Counted from the first letter of the stretch, positions 8,331 to 17,550 are shown. The stretch: 64,000 bases of DNA from UBA11612 sp963662375 (GCA_963662375.2 CAXXRP010000010.1:1-64000), one strand, 5' to 3'. A program made the numbers and translations. Notes: generated by a model not told the origin, from the letters alone.

Positions 8331-9713
8331 CTAGGAATACTTGCAGGACCTCGTAGTCTTTTTTTCTAAAGTCCGATATTCTGCATGCATGAACAGCCAA
8401 ACCGAAACGGTTGCTAGGATGGAAAGCACTAGCAATAGAATCATAAAACTGGACCATCCACCCGCGCTATCCGCAAGCCGCCCACCTATGAAGCCGAAAG
8501 GAGCGCCGGCTACAAATCCGAAGGCATCAATCAGACAAACTAAAGTGGCAGAATGAGGCCCTCCAAATTCGATGGAGAAAATACTCATTGGGATGTAGTA
8601 AGCCGGGGAAATCATGAATCCAAACAAAAGAATCAGTCCTAGGGCGACGGGAAAGTTTTTCTCTGGTGCGAGATTCAATAGGGGCAAAAATAGGAGGGTT
8701 ACTACACAGAGGGTCGCTATTCCCAAAGCAAGAGTGAGAACTCGCCTCAAGTCTCTTTTTGATAATTTATCGTAAAAAGCCACGGAGGCAAACAGGCCTA
8801 ACAGAGATCCAAGTGGAAAAATAGAAGAGGCCATGGCGGCTTTGGACGGGGTTTGTTGAAACACTTCCATTAAGTAAATAGGGACAAAATCTAAAAACGT
8901 GATCAGACAGGTGAGAAGTTGGAGCATGATCACCACAAGCCAAACTCGGGGACTTTTTGCGAAGGCCAGAAGGCCTTGTTTTAGAGTGGTTCCTTTGAGG
9001 GGATGGTGGAGTCTGTTCTCCATGGCTTTAGCTGCCGCCAATGCTTTCTCCGCATCGTCGTTGTCGTCGTTCCTGAGAAAATCGGGATCTTTGGGTTTAT
9101 TTTGCATAAACAAGTAGCACAGAACAAATACCGAGAGAGCTACTCCCGTCGCTATAAAAGTCACGGACCTCCATTCCATTTTGCCGAGTAGCCATCCCAA
9201 AAACAGAGTGCCGAGCACCACACTGGCTCGGGAGCTAGTGGATAAAATTCCCCAAACTGCCCCATATCTTTTGGGATGGTACCATTCCCCAATTAATTTG
9301 GTCATTGCTGGCCAACCTCCGGATTTCGTACCTTGGAGGAGGAAACTAAATGCCGCGAACGCCAGGACGTTGGGAGAGAGACCGAACCCTGTTGCTAAAA
9401 GGGCTATTACAAAGATTCCAATTAAAAAAGTAAGCCTTCCGCCGATCTTGTCTGCCAGAGGTCCCCAAATTAATTTTCCTACTAACGCTCCAATGGTTCC
9501 GTAGGCAGCAATGTCTCCGATGTCGGTTTTGGTAATCTGGAGGCTCTCGTCAGCCAACATGGCTGGACTGAGAATGGTATTAATGTGACGGCATACCATC
9601 ATGGCTCCGTAGCCCATGTACATGGAGCCCAACAGGATGAGTTGCTGTCGGTGTCGGTTTGCATTTTTCAAGGAAACAAAACTTCCTATGGTAAGTATTC
9701 GATTAACACACAA
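8331..9713 (-). CDS. OPA/GlpT-like MFS transporter
   Basis: Up to 460 residues with about 12 membrane spans. SMYMGYGAMMVCRHINTILSP and the loop GPLADKIGGRLTFLIGI recall the organophosphate:phosphate antiporter branch (GlpT/UhpT-like); the substrate is unknown. The first possible start is TTG 9713, but TTG 9671, preceded by AGGAAG at good spacing, is more convincing. The gene is visibly more AT-rich than its neighbours, with many AAA, TTT and ATT codons, which suggests transfer from another host. Its stop TAG directly abuts the IS6 terminal repeat at 8330, so the C-terminus may be truncated. Confidence 0.8.
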   Translation of the reverse strand: MCVNRILTIGSFVSLKNANRHRQQLILLGSMYMGYGAMMVCRHINTILSPAMLADESLQITKTDIGDIAAYGTIGALVGKLIWGPLADKIGGRLTFLIGIFVIALLATGFGLSPNVLAFAAFSFLLQGTKSGGWPAMTKLIGEWYHPKRYGAVWGILSTSSRASVVLGTLFLGWLLGKMEWRSVTFIATGVALSVFVLCYLFMQNKPKDPDFLRNDDNDDAEKALAAAKAMENRLHHPLKGTTLKQGLLAFAKSPRVWLVVIMLQLLTCLITFLDFVPIYLMEVFQQTPSKAAMASSIFPLGSLLGLFASVAFYDKLSKRDLRRVLTLALGIATLCVVTLLFLPLLNLAPEKNFPVALGLILLFGFMISPAYYIPMSIFSIEFGGPHSATLVCLIDAFGFVAGAPFGFIGGRLADSAGGWSSFMILLLVLSILATVSVWLFMHAEYRTLEKKTTRSCKYS

Positions 9714-9806
9714 GTATAATGATTACTCAATTTCCAGCTCAATCATCTTGTGCAAAAAGGAATAGCTTAGGGTCAGAACCCGCCTGGGCCGGTGATCCGT
9801 CATGAC

Positions 9807-10153
9807 GGCATTGTCAGAGGAAACTGGCTTGAGGCGGTGAAGAAAGCCTCATAGCGTCCTCGGATGAAAAATCTTTTCCGATATTTCAAGACGTCGCCCG
9901 AGATTATCCGCCTTGCAGTGATGATGTACATTCGTTTCCCACTATCGCTAAGACAGGTCGAAGACTTGCTCAGGCATTGTCAGGGGATCCACGCTTCAGT
10001 CCATAACCATTTCAACCAGGCACGTCATCTCAACAGTCGCCAAGTTTTCAAGATCCATCGTTCAGACACTCTGGCTGAGTGGCGGCAACTTGCAGTCTAA
10101 GTGCCCCTGCATCATAGGCGTTGCAAACTAGTTGGTTTTCCTCTGACAATGCC
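9807..10153 (+). mobile_element. IS6-family element with internal deletion (347 bp)
   Basis: Both terminal repeats are present and in correct opposition. The transposase ATG is at 9864 and about 35 N-terminal codons remain (MKNLFRYFKTSPEI...RQVEDLL). The frame then jumps to the C-terminal HASVHNHFNQARHLNSRQV and ends WRQLAV. The junction itself reads CAGGCATTGTCAGGGGA, another copy of the terminal repeat. The product retains no catalytic residue, so this is a non-autonomous, MITE-like derivative that shows the full-length C-terminus lost in copy A. Confidence 0.85.
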
Positions 10154-10730
10154 CAAGGCTGAGATATGCCGTTGGTGAACGAAATCGTTGTCGCAGGCGC
10201 ATTCCCTCTCATGACGAAACCGTATGACGTCCGACCGAAGTCGCGACTAGCTTTTCAGGCCCGGAGAAAATAGCGGGTTATGGGCTAATTCTGGCCTCCG
10301 AATGGCATTGGCACTAAGGAGCCTTTGAGAGTCAGCGGCCAGAACGGCGCAGAACAGCGCCATTCTGCTCGCGAAGTGGACATCAGAGAATTTCGCTGAT
10401 GACTGGCTGGCGGAGGGCGCAGCCATCAGCGAGCTATTCTCTACCCATCCTCTACTACATTTCCTGATAGCAGGGAAAATACAGGGAAAATTCCAGAATC
10501 TCAGACGTACTTTGTTGCAAGGTCGAGCAATGTGGCCGATTTCTGCGGCTGTCCGGCGATCACCGTCAGCTATTCCAGTCTGAAGAACAGGGAATTAACA
10601 GGGAAACGCGGGAATACATCCGAAGAGCCACGGTTCTCGCCGGTTTCGAAGCTATCGGTTATCCCCTCCTCCTGAGTATCAGGGAAAATAGTTCGATGTG
10701 ATGGTCAGAGCCTCGAATATCATTGCAGGG
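10154..10730 (+). other. 577-bp non-coding stretch with CAGGGAA repeats
   Basis: No convincing gene on either strand. The motif CAGGGAA recurs at 10471, 10482, 10588, 10599 and 10680, usually followed by A or T runs (CAGGGAAAATACAGGGAAAA). This texture is reminiscent of decayed insertion-element debris seen in other alphaproteobacterial genomes. IS6 ends flank it on both sides. Confidence 0.5.
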
Positions 10731-10757
10731 GCTCAAGCAGTTTCCTCTGACAATGCC
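10731..10757 (-). mobile_element. IS6-family left-end remnant
   Basis: Only GCTCAAGCAG plus the terminal repeat TTTCCTCTGACAATGCC remain. It touches the stop codon of the exported repeat-protein gene on its right. Confidence 0.75.
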
Positions 10758-12125
10758 CTAGGGCGGCATTGCCGCCCAATATAACGATGCGACGGTATCG
10801 TACTGAGTGCCAATATCGACCGGGTGGTCAGTGCGCTCCGTCAGGCTGATGTAGTCCTGCCAATCGCCGTCGGCCATCACATCGCCGGGCTCCTTGTCGC
10901 CGTCATAAGTCCAGAGTGCATATCCAACATAAGCCCACTGCTTCTTACCGTCCGACCGCGTGTAAACACTCCAGTCGCCTTGGACGACTGCGTCGTCGGG
11001 CGCAAGGAAGGGATCCCACTTCTCGCATTCCTTGATGCAACGGGGGTTTGCCGCGAGGTCGCGGCCGACCGCCGCCCGGATGAGAACACCGCGCCGTTGG
11101 CCATGGCCACTGCCGGACTGGAAGATGTAGGAATCGCGCCGGTACAATGTCTGCCCTTGAGCATTCGCCAGCACCTTGCCGATGCGTTCGGCGTACTGGA
11201 TTGTTACTCTGGGGGGCATGAAATTGCGCGCGATATATGCAACATGCCAGTTGGAATCTATTTTGCCCCCGTTGGCATCACCCGGCGCCAAGTCGCCATC
11301 GTACGAGTACAGGCCGAGACCCTTGTAGGTCCATTGGCGCACGCCGTCGTTGCGGTCAACGGGCACGAAATTACCATTAGCCGCCGCAAGCTGCGCCGCG
11401 GGCAGCGGCTGCCAGGGGCATGGCGACTTGCAGACACTCTTTTCCTGGCCCAGCACGCCGGTAAAGACATAAAGCGTCCGACCGCTCTCGTTGAGCAGGG
11501 CGAGCCCCATCGCATCCAGCACATTCTTCACTTGGAAGTCGGCAGGAACGCCTTCGAGCTCGAAGGGAAAGTGCTTCGCAGCTGTCCAGTCTTCGGGGAG
11601 CGGCACATCGGGCTGGATCGGGATCATCAAACGACCGCGTTCGCTGATATGTGGCCCCCGGCCGAAACGCTTCGGGCTATTACCGCCGACCGAGCCCATA
11701 TCGATGTCTTTGACATACGTGTAAACTGGTTTACCGCGCAGAGCCCATTGCCTGGTGCCGTCGTCGCGCCGGATGATCGTCCAAAACCCGACCTCCTCGG
11801 CGCCGTCGAGCACCGGAGCCGACTTCCAGTCCTTGGTGCAGTCGCCGACGCAGACGGACTTGCCCAGCGGATCCTTGGCGTACGTATAGAGAGTCATTCC
11901 CTTGGCATCGGCGTAGGCCATCTCACCGCGGCCCGAAAGGGCTGCTGTGATTGAGTCCATGCCGTACCCATGATACTTACCGAGTGATTGGATCGTGATG
12001 CCCTTCGGCGTCGAAAGCGGCGCAAATTCCTCAGCACTGGAAGGCCGTTGGCTTCCCGAAGATGCGGCGAATGCCGTAGCCGCGACGAACAGGCTGCCCG
12101 CCAGCGCAAAGTACTTGAGCGTCAT
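10758..12125 (-). CDS. exported protein with three Lipoprotein_15-type (YnhB-like) repeats
   Basis: 455 residues with a signal peptide (MTLKYFALAGSLFVAATAFA). Three repeats of about 100 residues follow, each with a start like GMTLYTY or GRTLYVF, a Cys pair (CVGDC, CKSPC, CIKEC) and a close DDGTRQWALRGKPVYTY-type ending with an acidic patch (GDLAPGD, GDKEPGD). This pattern fits the secreted repeat family PF03640 (COG4315), whose role is unknown. It is the last gene of a four-gene operon, 22 bp after the DUF1552 gene. The TAG stop directly abuts an IS6 repeat, so the true C-terminus could be missing. Confidence 0.8.
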   Translation of the reverse strand: MTLKYFALAGSLFVAATAFAASSGSQRPSSAEEFAPLSTPKGITIQSLGKYHGYGMDSITAALSGRGEMAYADAKGMTLYTYAKDPLGKSVCVGDCTKDWKSAPVLDGAEEVGFWTIIRRDDGTRQWALRGKPVYTYVKDIDMGSVGGNSPKRFGRGPHISERGRLMIPIQPDVPLPEDWTAAKHFPFELEGVPADFQVKNVLDAMGLALLNESGRTLYVFTGVLGQEKSVCKSPCPWQPLPAAQLAAANGNFVPVDRNDGVRQWTYKGLGLYSYDGDLAPGDANGGKIDSNWHVAYIARNFMPPRVTIQYAERIGKVLANAQGQTLYRRDSYIFQSGSGHGQRRGVLIRAAVGRDLAANPRCIKECEKWDPFLAPDDAVVQGDWSVYTRSDGKKQWAYVGYALWTYDGDKEPGDVMADGDWQDYISLTERTDHPVDIGTQYDTVASLYWAAMPP

Positions 12126-12147
12126 CCCAAGAACCCTCTGAATGCAA

Positions 12148-13467
12148 TTACGCCATTACTTCAGTAATTGTCTTCGACGTGGCGTTGCCAAGTTCGCCCC
12201 AGGTTTGAATGGGAACGCCGAACGCTTGCTGCACGGTCAAGCCGACCCGGGTGACCGGATCACCGTTAGCGACAACATGGATGCCGGTCTTGATCCGGCC
12301 ACCGCCGCTACCTATCGTCAGGACAGGCACCTTCTCAAGGCCATGGACCCGAGCGTCGGAGTGATCGGTCTGCCAAAGGATTAGAGTGCGATCGAGCAAC
12401 GATCCCGAACCTTCCTTAATCGAATCCAATGTCTGGATGAACGCCAGGAACTGGAGGTTTGCCCAGGTGTTGAATTCGAACACGTCTTTCTGGTAGCCCA
12501 GCTCTTCGTCAACAGATGCTTCGTGCGTCGCCATGTGCCAGGTATAAGCGCTGCCCGCCCTGCGCAGATTCTGGGCGTTAACCATCACATTGAATACCTG
12601 TGTTTGACCGCAGGCCACCGCATATCCGAGCAGGCCCGCAAAGAGCTTGCAGTTGGTCGCCACATCCTCGAGCGCAGTGCCGGGTGTGGCCTCTGCTTCC
12701 TCCGCGGGTACGCGGCAGGCCGCAAGCGGCACGGGCTTCTCGAGCTCGATAGCGAGCTTCTGTTCGATCTGACGGACGGAGGTCAAATACTCGTCGAGGT
12801 GTGCCTTGTCGGCAGCGCCCAACTCCTTGTGCACCTCATGCAGATGGTCTGTGACATTGGACAAGACGCTCTTGCGAGCCATTGCCAATGGATCTGGCTC
12901 GAAAGTTGCGGCGTTGGGATCCCTAAATTCGGGACCGAAGATCCGCTTGTACATGTTGGCCGGCGAGCCTTCCGACGGATTGATCGACGTGCCGCTGCGC
13001 TGGCTATAGCTTTTCCGTGCGCCGGAAAGGTCGACCTCCAATGAGCGGAAGCGTTTACGCTGGCTGATAACTTCGGCAATTCTGTTGTCAATGCTTGGAC
13101 CAGCTTCAGTTCCGTACGGAATCATTCCAAGAGTTGCAATCTGAGGCCCGGTCAGGTGGGTCTTCAGCGGACGGCCCTCGATGAAGTATCTTAGGCCGCT
13201 GTAGATGTTGAGTTTGTCGCGATACGGGTCCAACAACTTGAGTTGAATGTTGTTCTCGTAGCCGGGGCCGACCTGCTCTGGTTCCCACATTCCCGGGTTC
13301 AAACCCAGGTGTTGGAACCATGTGCCGAACACGGGCGGCAGCGCCTGCCCGGTATCGGCCCACGCCGTACCGCTCGAGTTCAGAAAGCAATCCAGCACGG
13401 GCAACCCGACGGAGACCACGCCGCCAGCCATCGTGCCGCGGAGGACGGTTCTGCGATCTAATTTCAT
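12148..13467 (-). CDS. DUF1552 exported protein
   Basis: 439 residues. The N-terminus MKLDRRTVLRGTMAGG carries a twin-arginine signal, implying export in folded form. The body has the DUF1552 landmarks: PVFGTWFQHLGLNPGMWEP near the start, the SYSQRSGTSINPSEGSPANM segment in the middle, and LILWQTDHSDARVHG near the end. In many bacteria DUF1552 genes sit beside DUF1592 genes, as here (4-bp overlap), but no activity is established. AAAGGAG lies upstream of the ATG. Third gene of the operon. Confidence 0.9.
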   Translation of the reverse strand: MKLDRRTVLRGTMAGGVVSVGLPVLDCFLNSSGTAWADTGQALPPVFGTWFQHLGLNPGMWEPEQVGPGYENNIQLKLLDPYRDKLNIYSGLRYFIEGRPLKTHLTGPQIATLGMIPYGTEAGPSIDNRIAEVISQRKRFRSLEVDLSGARKSYSQRSGTSINPSEGSPANMYKRIFGPEFRDPNAATFEPDPLAMARKSVLSNVTDHLHEVHKELGAADKAHLDEYLTSVRQIEQKLAIELEKPVPLAACRVPAEEAEATPGTALEDVATNCKLFAGLLGYAVACGQTQVFNVMVNAQNLRRAGSAYTWHMATHEASVDEELGYQKDVFEFNTWANLQFLAFIQTLDSIKEGSGSLLDRTLILWQTDHSDARVHGLEKVPVLTIGSGGGRIKTGIHVVANGDPVTRVGLTVQQAFGVPIQTWGELGNATSKTITEVMA

Positions 13468-15173
13468 CTTGACGTCTCCTTTTGAGAGTAACCGTTGGTA
13501 AGCATTGCCGCCTTTGCGGGTTCCGCAGGCGGCGCAGCGCGATAGAATTCCAGACTGGTGGCGATGCGACGCATTAGCTCAGGTACCACATAGCCATCTT
13601 TGGCAAAAGCTTCTTTGAGCGGCGCGACCCATGCCACGTCCATGCGCGTGGGGGTGCGGCCGAGAGCGTAGGCCGTCATCCGGTCGACCAGGCAAGAGGT
13701 CGTAGCCGGGGTCTGATAGACCGCCTGGCCCAGTTCCCCACCATTGGTGAACTTTATACCATCCAGCTCGCCGGAGGTGTCGAGTGTCACGCCGTTCTCG
13801 GCCGTTCGATAACCGCCGCCGCCGTCGAAATTCTCGAGCGCGAGCCCTATGGGGTCAGTGATCTTGTGACACCCGGCACAAACGGGCTCGGTGGCGTGAG
13901 CCTGGAGCCGCTCGCGGGCGGTTTTATACGCAGGATTGGACGTGTCCTGGACGATGATAAAATTAACATCGCCTGGTGGCTCGGGGACTTTCTGGCACAG
14001 GAATATCTCGCGCAGCGCCTTGCCCCGCAAGGTTGGTGAGCTGCGTCCGGGGTGCGAGTGTAGGGTAACAAACGAAGTCTGCATCAACACGCCCGCCCGC
14101 GGATCGTCCGCGGCAAACTCATACGGCAGCCATTTATCGGGCGAGCCATTCGGAATCCGCGCGGCAAAGGGCACCTGATTGATCGCCGCGAGCAAGCGGG
14201 TCAGGTACATCTTCTTGGTGGTGAAGATCTCGCGATAGTCCAGTCGCTCTGTTAGCAGCACATTGATGATGGTGCGCAGAGTCTGCTCCTGCGCGTCCTC
14301 GGCAACTTGGGTGCTAAACTTGGGATAGATCGTCCCGTCCTTGGAGACGTCCGCGAAATCCTCGAAACGCATAATGTCCGAGAAGAAGGCGCGCACGCCG
14401 GCTTCGAGGCGCGGTGAGGCGATCATGCGCTCCACTTGGCGGTTCAGGCCGGAAGCCGTATTGAGCTCGCCCGTTCTCGCCGCTTCGAACAAGGCGCGAT
14501 CCGGACCCGCATTCCAGAGGAAGAAACTAAGGCGCGAAGCTTTAGAGAATGCGTCGAGGCGCAATTGATCCGGATGCGCGGGATCGGGCTCGAGCGTCTC
14601 CCGGCGGAACAGAAACTGCGGCTCCGAAAGCATAGCAGCAAGCGAAAGACCGAGTCCGTTGTAGAAGCTCTTCAACGTCGTGGCCCCCTCTTGGGCGGAA
14701 CGCACATGCATGCGCAGTTCGCGGTCGCTGAGTGGACCGCGGAACAACAACTTGCCGACCTCGGAGAGAAACTGCGCGGCACACTGATCGTCCGGGGCGT
14801 CAGTGGATCTCGGCTGGCAGTGGACAAGAAGATCGTGACGGCTTTCGTCCACCACTTGCGATGCGATGGAGCGCGCCATGATGTCGTACTGCTCCATACC
14901 GGTCGGCGAGATATTGGCCTTGCTGGCGCCCACCTCTTGCAGACCGTCGATACGGAAGCCGGGTTCAAAGCGTCCGCCAACCACTATAGAAGACCCGAAG
15001 ATGTCGGCGATGATGGCTTGGTATTGCTCCGGCGTAAGCCGGCGCATGACCGTCTCGCGGTCTGCCGCTGGCGCTGTTGCATTCGAGCTAGTTAGACCGG
15101 CAATTCCCACCGACGCCGCGATGGTAAGGATGCCGATCAAAGCCAACAACTTCCGACGCTTCTTTCGATTCAT
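13464..15173 (-). CDS. DUF1592-family (DUF1587/1595/1592/1588/1585) exported protein with CxxCH
   Basis: 569 residues with an N-terminal signal or anchor (residues 10-35). The domain order matches the family: RRLTPEQYQAIIADIFG (DUF1587-like), SKASRLSFFLWNAGPD (DUF1592), HSHPGRSSPTLRGKALREI followed by a CAGCH motif in PVCAGCHKITDPIGLALENF (DUF1588), and a C-terminal DUF1585 region. CAGCH fits covalent haem c attachment in the periplasm, though this is family-based inference. The gene overlaps the DUF1552 gene by 4 bp, so the two products are probably made together. Confidence 0.9.
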   Translation of the reverse strand: MNRKKRRKLLALIGILTIAASVGIAGLTSSNATAPAADRETVMRRLTPEQYQAIIADIFGSSIVVGGRFEPGFRIDGLQEVGASKANISPTGMEQYDIMARSIASQVVDESRHDLLVHCQPRSTDAPDDQCAAQFLSEVGKLLFRGPLSDRELRMHVRSAQEGATTLKSFYNGLGLSLAAMLSEPQFLFRRETLEPDPAHPDQLRLDAFSKASRLSFFLWNAGPDRALFEAARTGELNTASGLNRQVERMIASPRLEAGVRAFFSDIMRFEDFADVSKDGTIYPKFSTQVAEDAQEQTLRTIINVLLTERLDYREIFTTKKMYLTRLLAAINQVPFAARIPNGSPDKWLPYEFAADDPRAGVLMQTSFVTLHSHPGRSSPTLRGKALREIFLCQKVPEPPGDVNFIIVQDTSNPAYKTARERLQAHATEPVCAGCHKITDPIGLALENFDGGGGYRTAENGVTLDTSGELDGIKFTNGGELGQAVYQTPATTSCLVDRMTAYALGRTPTRMDVAWVAPLKEAFAKDGYVVPELMRRIATSLEFYRAAPPAEPAKAAMLTNGYSQKETSR

Positions 15174-15208
15174 CCTAAAGCCCTTACTCCATCGCTCCAG
15201 TTACGCCG

Positions 15209-16330
15209 CTATTTGGCTGCGTCCGCCGGCACCACAAACACCGGTACCGCTTCGATATGGTAAGCCGCTGAGATCGCCATGTCGTGCCCGGTCCCCGGAT
15301 CCGGCATGGCGTCGGCGTGACGCCGCAACAGCCAATAGATCCCTGGAATGTCGTTGACGATCATGTTTTCATAGTTTAGGCCGCCATTGGCGATGCCAAA
15401 GTACACGTCACCCCACGGCTCATAACCGCCGATGAATCCGTTGAGCCGTCCGGTGGGCTCAATCATCAGCCGAAGATGAGTGTTGTGAAGGCGGAACTCG
15501 TTGAAGGCCAGGGTGTCGAGCAGAAGCGTCAGGTCGTCATGCTCCGTAATGGTGATCACCTTGTCCTTGATCTCGCCTTTGAACACGTGGTGCGAGCGCG
15601 GATCAGGATCGGCGCGGTAGGTGGCGTCGGCCATCACGTCGCCGGCTGGTCCGAACAAAAGCGGCCCGATAGCACGATCAAAGGTAATCGTGACGGGGCC
15701 ATCCTTGTCGAGATCTTCCCCAGCCACCGTAATAAGCCACGCCGGCGTGGTTCCCTTCGTCGATCCCCAAATGAAGGCCCAAAAGGTTGGCCGGAAGTTA
15801 AAGGTACCGCGGAACTGCTCGACGCACCCAAGCGCGCGGAAGAGCTCATTGTCAATGCCGACCTCCTTGGTCATTGGTTCGGTGAAGGACCTTGGTCCCA
15901 CTTGGCCGTCCAAATTGAAACCAAAGGAGAACTTGCCATCGACCGCCGTGAGCTCCGGATCGGCCACGGCCCACGGATGGACGAACGCATTTACGGGTTG
16001 CCCATTGAGGCGCCCACGGAAGCGCAGAATGTCAGTGGCCCGCGCATCAGCTAAACGGTCTTCGCTGACCTGGTCCCTCATCAACGTTGCCACCTCCTCG
16101 GGCGAATAGCCGAGGAGTTCATAGGATTCGGCGTATTGCACACGGGTGGGAGGATTGACGCCGCCCGGGCAGTCGCCGTCCTGGGAATAGCTGCTGACGC
16201 TGAACCACTCGACGGCATAGCTCTGCGTTTCAAGAGCATGCCCGGCCGGGCTCGCCGCTATTGTCATGAAAGTCGCAGCCGCCACGGTCCAGCAGACCGC
16301 GCGCGGCAATTGTTTTGTTTGAATGCTCAC
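15209..16330 (-). CDS. exported protein of unknown family, first gene of DUF1552/1592 operon
   Basis: 373 residues from a GTG at 16330, chosen because GGGAGGATGGGA precedes it and because it gives a compact signal peptide ending AGHALE. The mature part starts AVEWFSVSSYSQDGDCPGG and includes DILRFRGRLNG and a conserved-looking GFIGGYEPWGDVYFG. It has only two cysteines in the mature region (one in DGDCPGG, one in LGCVEQF), which could pair. I do not recognise the family. It lies 35 bp upstream of the DUF1592 gene in the same direction. An in-frame ATG at 16372 would add a non-signal extension and is disfavoured. Confidence 0.7.
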   Translation of the reverse strand: MSIQTKQLPRAVCWTVAAATFMTIAASPAGHALETQSYAVEWFSVSSYSQDGDCPGGVNPPTRVQYAESYELLGYSPEEVATLMRDQVSEDRLADARATDILRFRGRLNGQPVNAFVHPWAVADPELTAVDGKFSFGFNLDGQVGPRSFTEPMTKEVGIDNELFRALGCVEQFRGTFNFRPTFWAFIWGSTKGTTPAWLITVAGEDLDKDGPVTITFDRAIGPLLFGPAGDVMADATYRADPDPRSHHVFKGEIKDKVITITEHDDLTLLLDTLAFNEFRLHNTHLRLMIEPTGRLNGFIGGYEPWGDVYFGIANGGLNYENMIVNDIPGIYWLLRRHADAMPDPGTGHDMAISAAYHIEAVPVFVVPADAAK

Positions 16331-16649
16331 TTCCCATCCTCCCGTATTTCGGGCACTCAGGGGGAATACCATTTCATACTTCTTTTTTACTCCTAAATGA
16401 GGGACCCATAAAACTCTTTATCATCAACGGCGGACATGTCGCATAAATATTTCCATATTCTGCCGGTTAAAGGTACATTCATGCACTACTAAGCCACAGG
16501 CGTGCGGAAACCTAAGTGATTCTCGACTCCCGCTAAAGCGGGATAAACATCTGGTTATTCTACAAGGATTCCTCAGGAATCGAAAATCTGATTCAACATG
16601 CTGGCTGGGGAAGAAGGCGACCACGGACTGCAATACCTTATGCCCTTGA
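16331..16649 (+). other. 319-bp intergenic region
   Basis: It presumably holds the promoter of the minus-strand operon. No supported gene; a 69-codon frame at 16424-16633 looks random (many Arg, Cys and Phe, no ribosome binding site). The right part adjoins IS6 copy B. Confidence 0.5.
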
Positions 16650-17457
16650 GGCGTTATCAGAGGAAAACTGACTGGTCCGTAAAAACTATGATGTAGCGGC
16701 GCTTAGGCTGCAAGTTGCCGCCACGCGGCCAACGCGGCTGAACGATGGGGCTTGAAAACTTGGCGGCTGTTGAGATGGCGATCTTGATTGAAGTGGTTAT
16801 GGACTGAAGCGTGGATCGATGCGAATTTCTGAAGTGATTTAGCACTTCTGAATCTCGCCATCGCTCGCTCTCGTCACCGGAACGGCTGATGCGAGTTTTC
16901 TGCCCTGTTGTTGAGCCAACGACCAATCTCCTGACGGGCTTCGTTGCCGATCTCTCTCATTGCTGCACGATATGAGCGAAGCCGGTCCGTCACAACGATG
17001 TCTGGGCGGCCATATCGCTTCATCGCTTTCCTTAAAAACATAAGCGCCGCCGTGCGATCACGCCTCTTTGTAACGAATACCTCAAGAACCTCGCCCTCGT
17101 GATCCACAGCCCGCCAGAGGTAGTGAGTTTCGCCATTAATCCGTACGAATACCTCATCTAGATGCCAGCGCCATTGCGTGCCGGTCCGCATCTGCGCGGA
17201 ACGCCTCTTCTTGATTTCAGCGGCGAACAAAGGGCCGAACCGGTTCCACCAAGCCCGCACTGTCTCGTGGCAGATATCGATCCCTCGCTCATGAAGCAAG
17301 TCTTCGACCTGCCGTAACGAGAGCGGAAATCGAATATACATCATCACAGCAAGGCGGATAATCTCGGGCGAAGTCTTGAAATAGCGGAAAGGATTTCTCA
17401 TCCGAGGACGCTATGAGACGGCCCTTGCCGACTCAAGCCGTTTCCTCTGACAATGCC
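16650..17457 (-). mobile_element. complete-length IS6-family element (copy B)
   Basis: 808 bp between a mutated left repeat GGCGTTATCAGAGGAAAA and an intact TTTCCTCTGACAATGCC at 17457. Same organisation as copy A. Flanks show no 8-bp duplication. It marks the border between the accessory mosaic and the pyrB core region and has cut the gene whose tail remains at 17458. Confidence 0.9.
16703..17401 (-). pseudogene. IS6-family transposase, nonsense-interrupted
   Basis: 232 codons in one frame from ATG 17401 (MRNPFRYFKTSPEI) to TAA 16703, broken only by a TGA at 16874-16876 where copy A has CGA in QPFRRRER. The stop falls just after the catalytic Glu region (AENSHQPFR), so a 175-residue product would lack the C-terminal helices. 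The C-terminal tail ends WRQLAA as in the deleted copy. Confidence 0.85.
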
Positions 17458-17550
17458 GTCATCCGCGGCAAACTGGCTGAAGACGGCTTTAAGGTTCGAC
17501 CCTCGGTAGAGGCGGTTCTTGCGGAAGTGGACCATATTGCCGGGCAGTGA
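17458..17550 (+). pseudogene. 3' remnant of a core gene truncated by IS6 copy B
   Basis: Thirty codons (VIRGKLAEDGFKVRPSVEAV...AGQ) in frame to TGA 17550 start exactly at the IS6 end. The composition is protein-like and the position is just upstream of pyrB, so it is likely the C-terminus of the ancestral upstream gene. The family was not recognised. Confidence 0.45.

Noticed and set aside
10824..11954. 376-codon open frame on the plus strand
   Set aside because: It is antisense to the three-repeat exported protein, which has a signal peptide, conserved repeats and operon context. The plus-strand frame is a GC-codon shadow without family features.
16424..16633. 69-codon minus-strand frame
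   Set aside because: No start context and random-looking composition in an intergenic region beside an IS.
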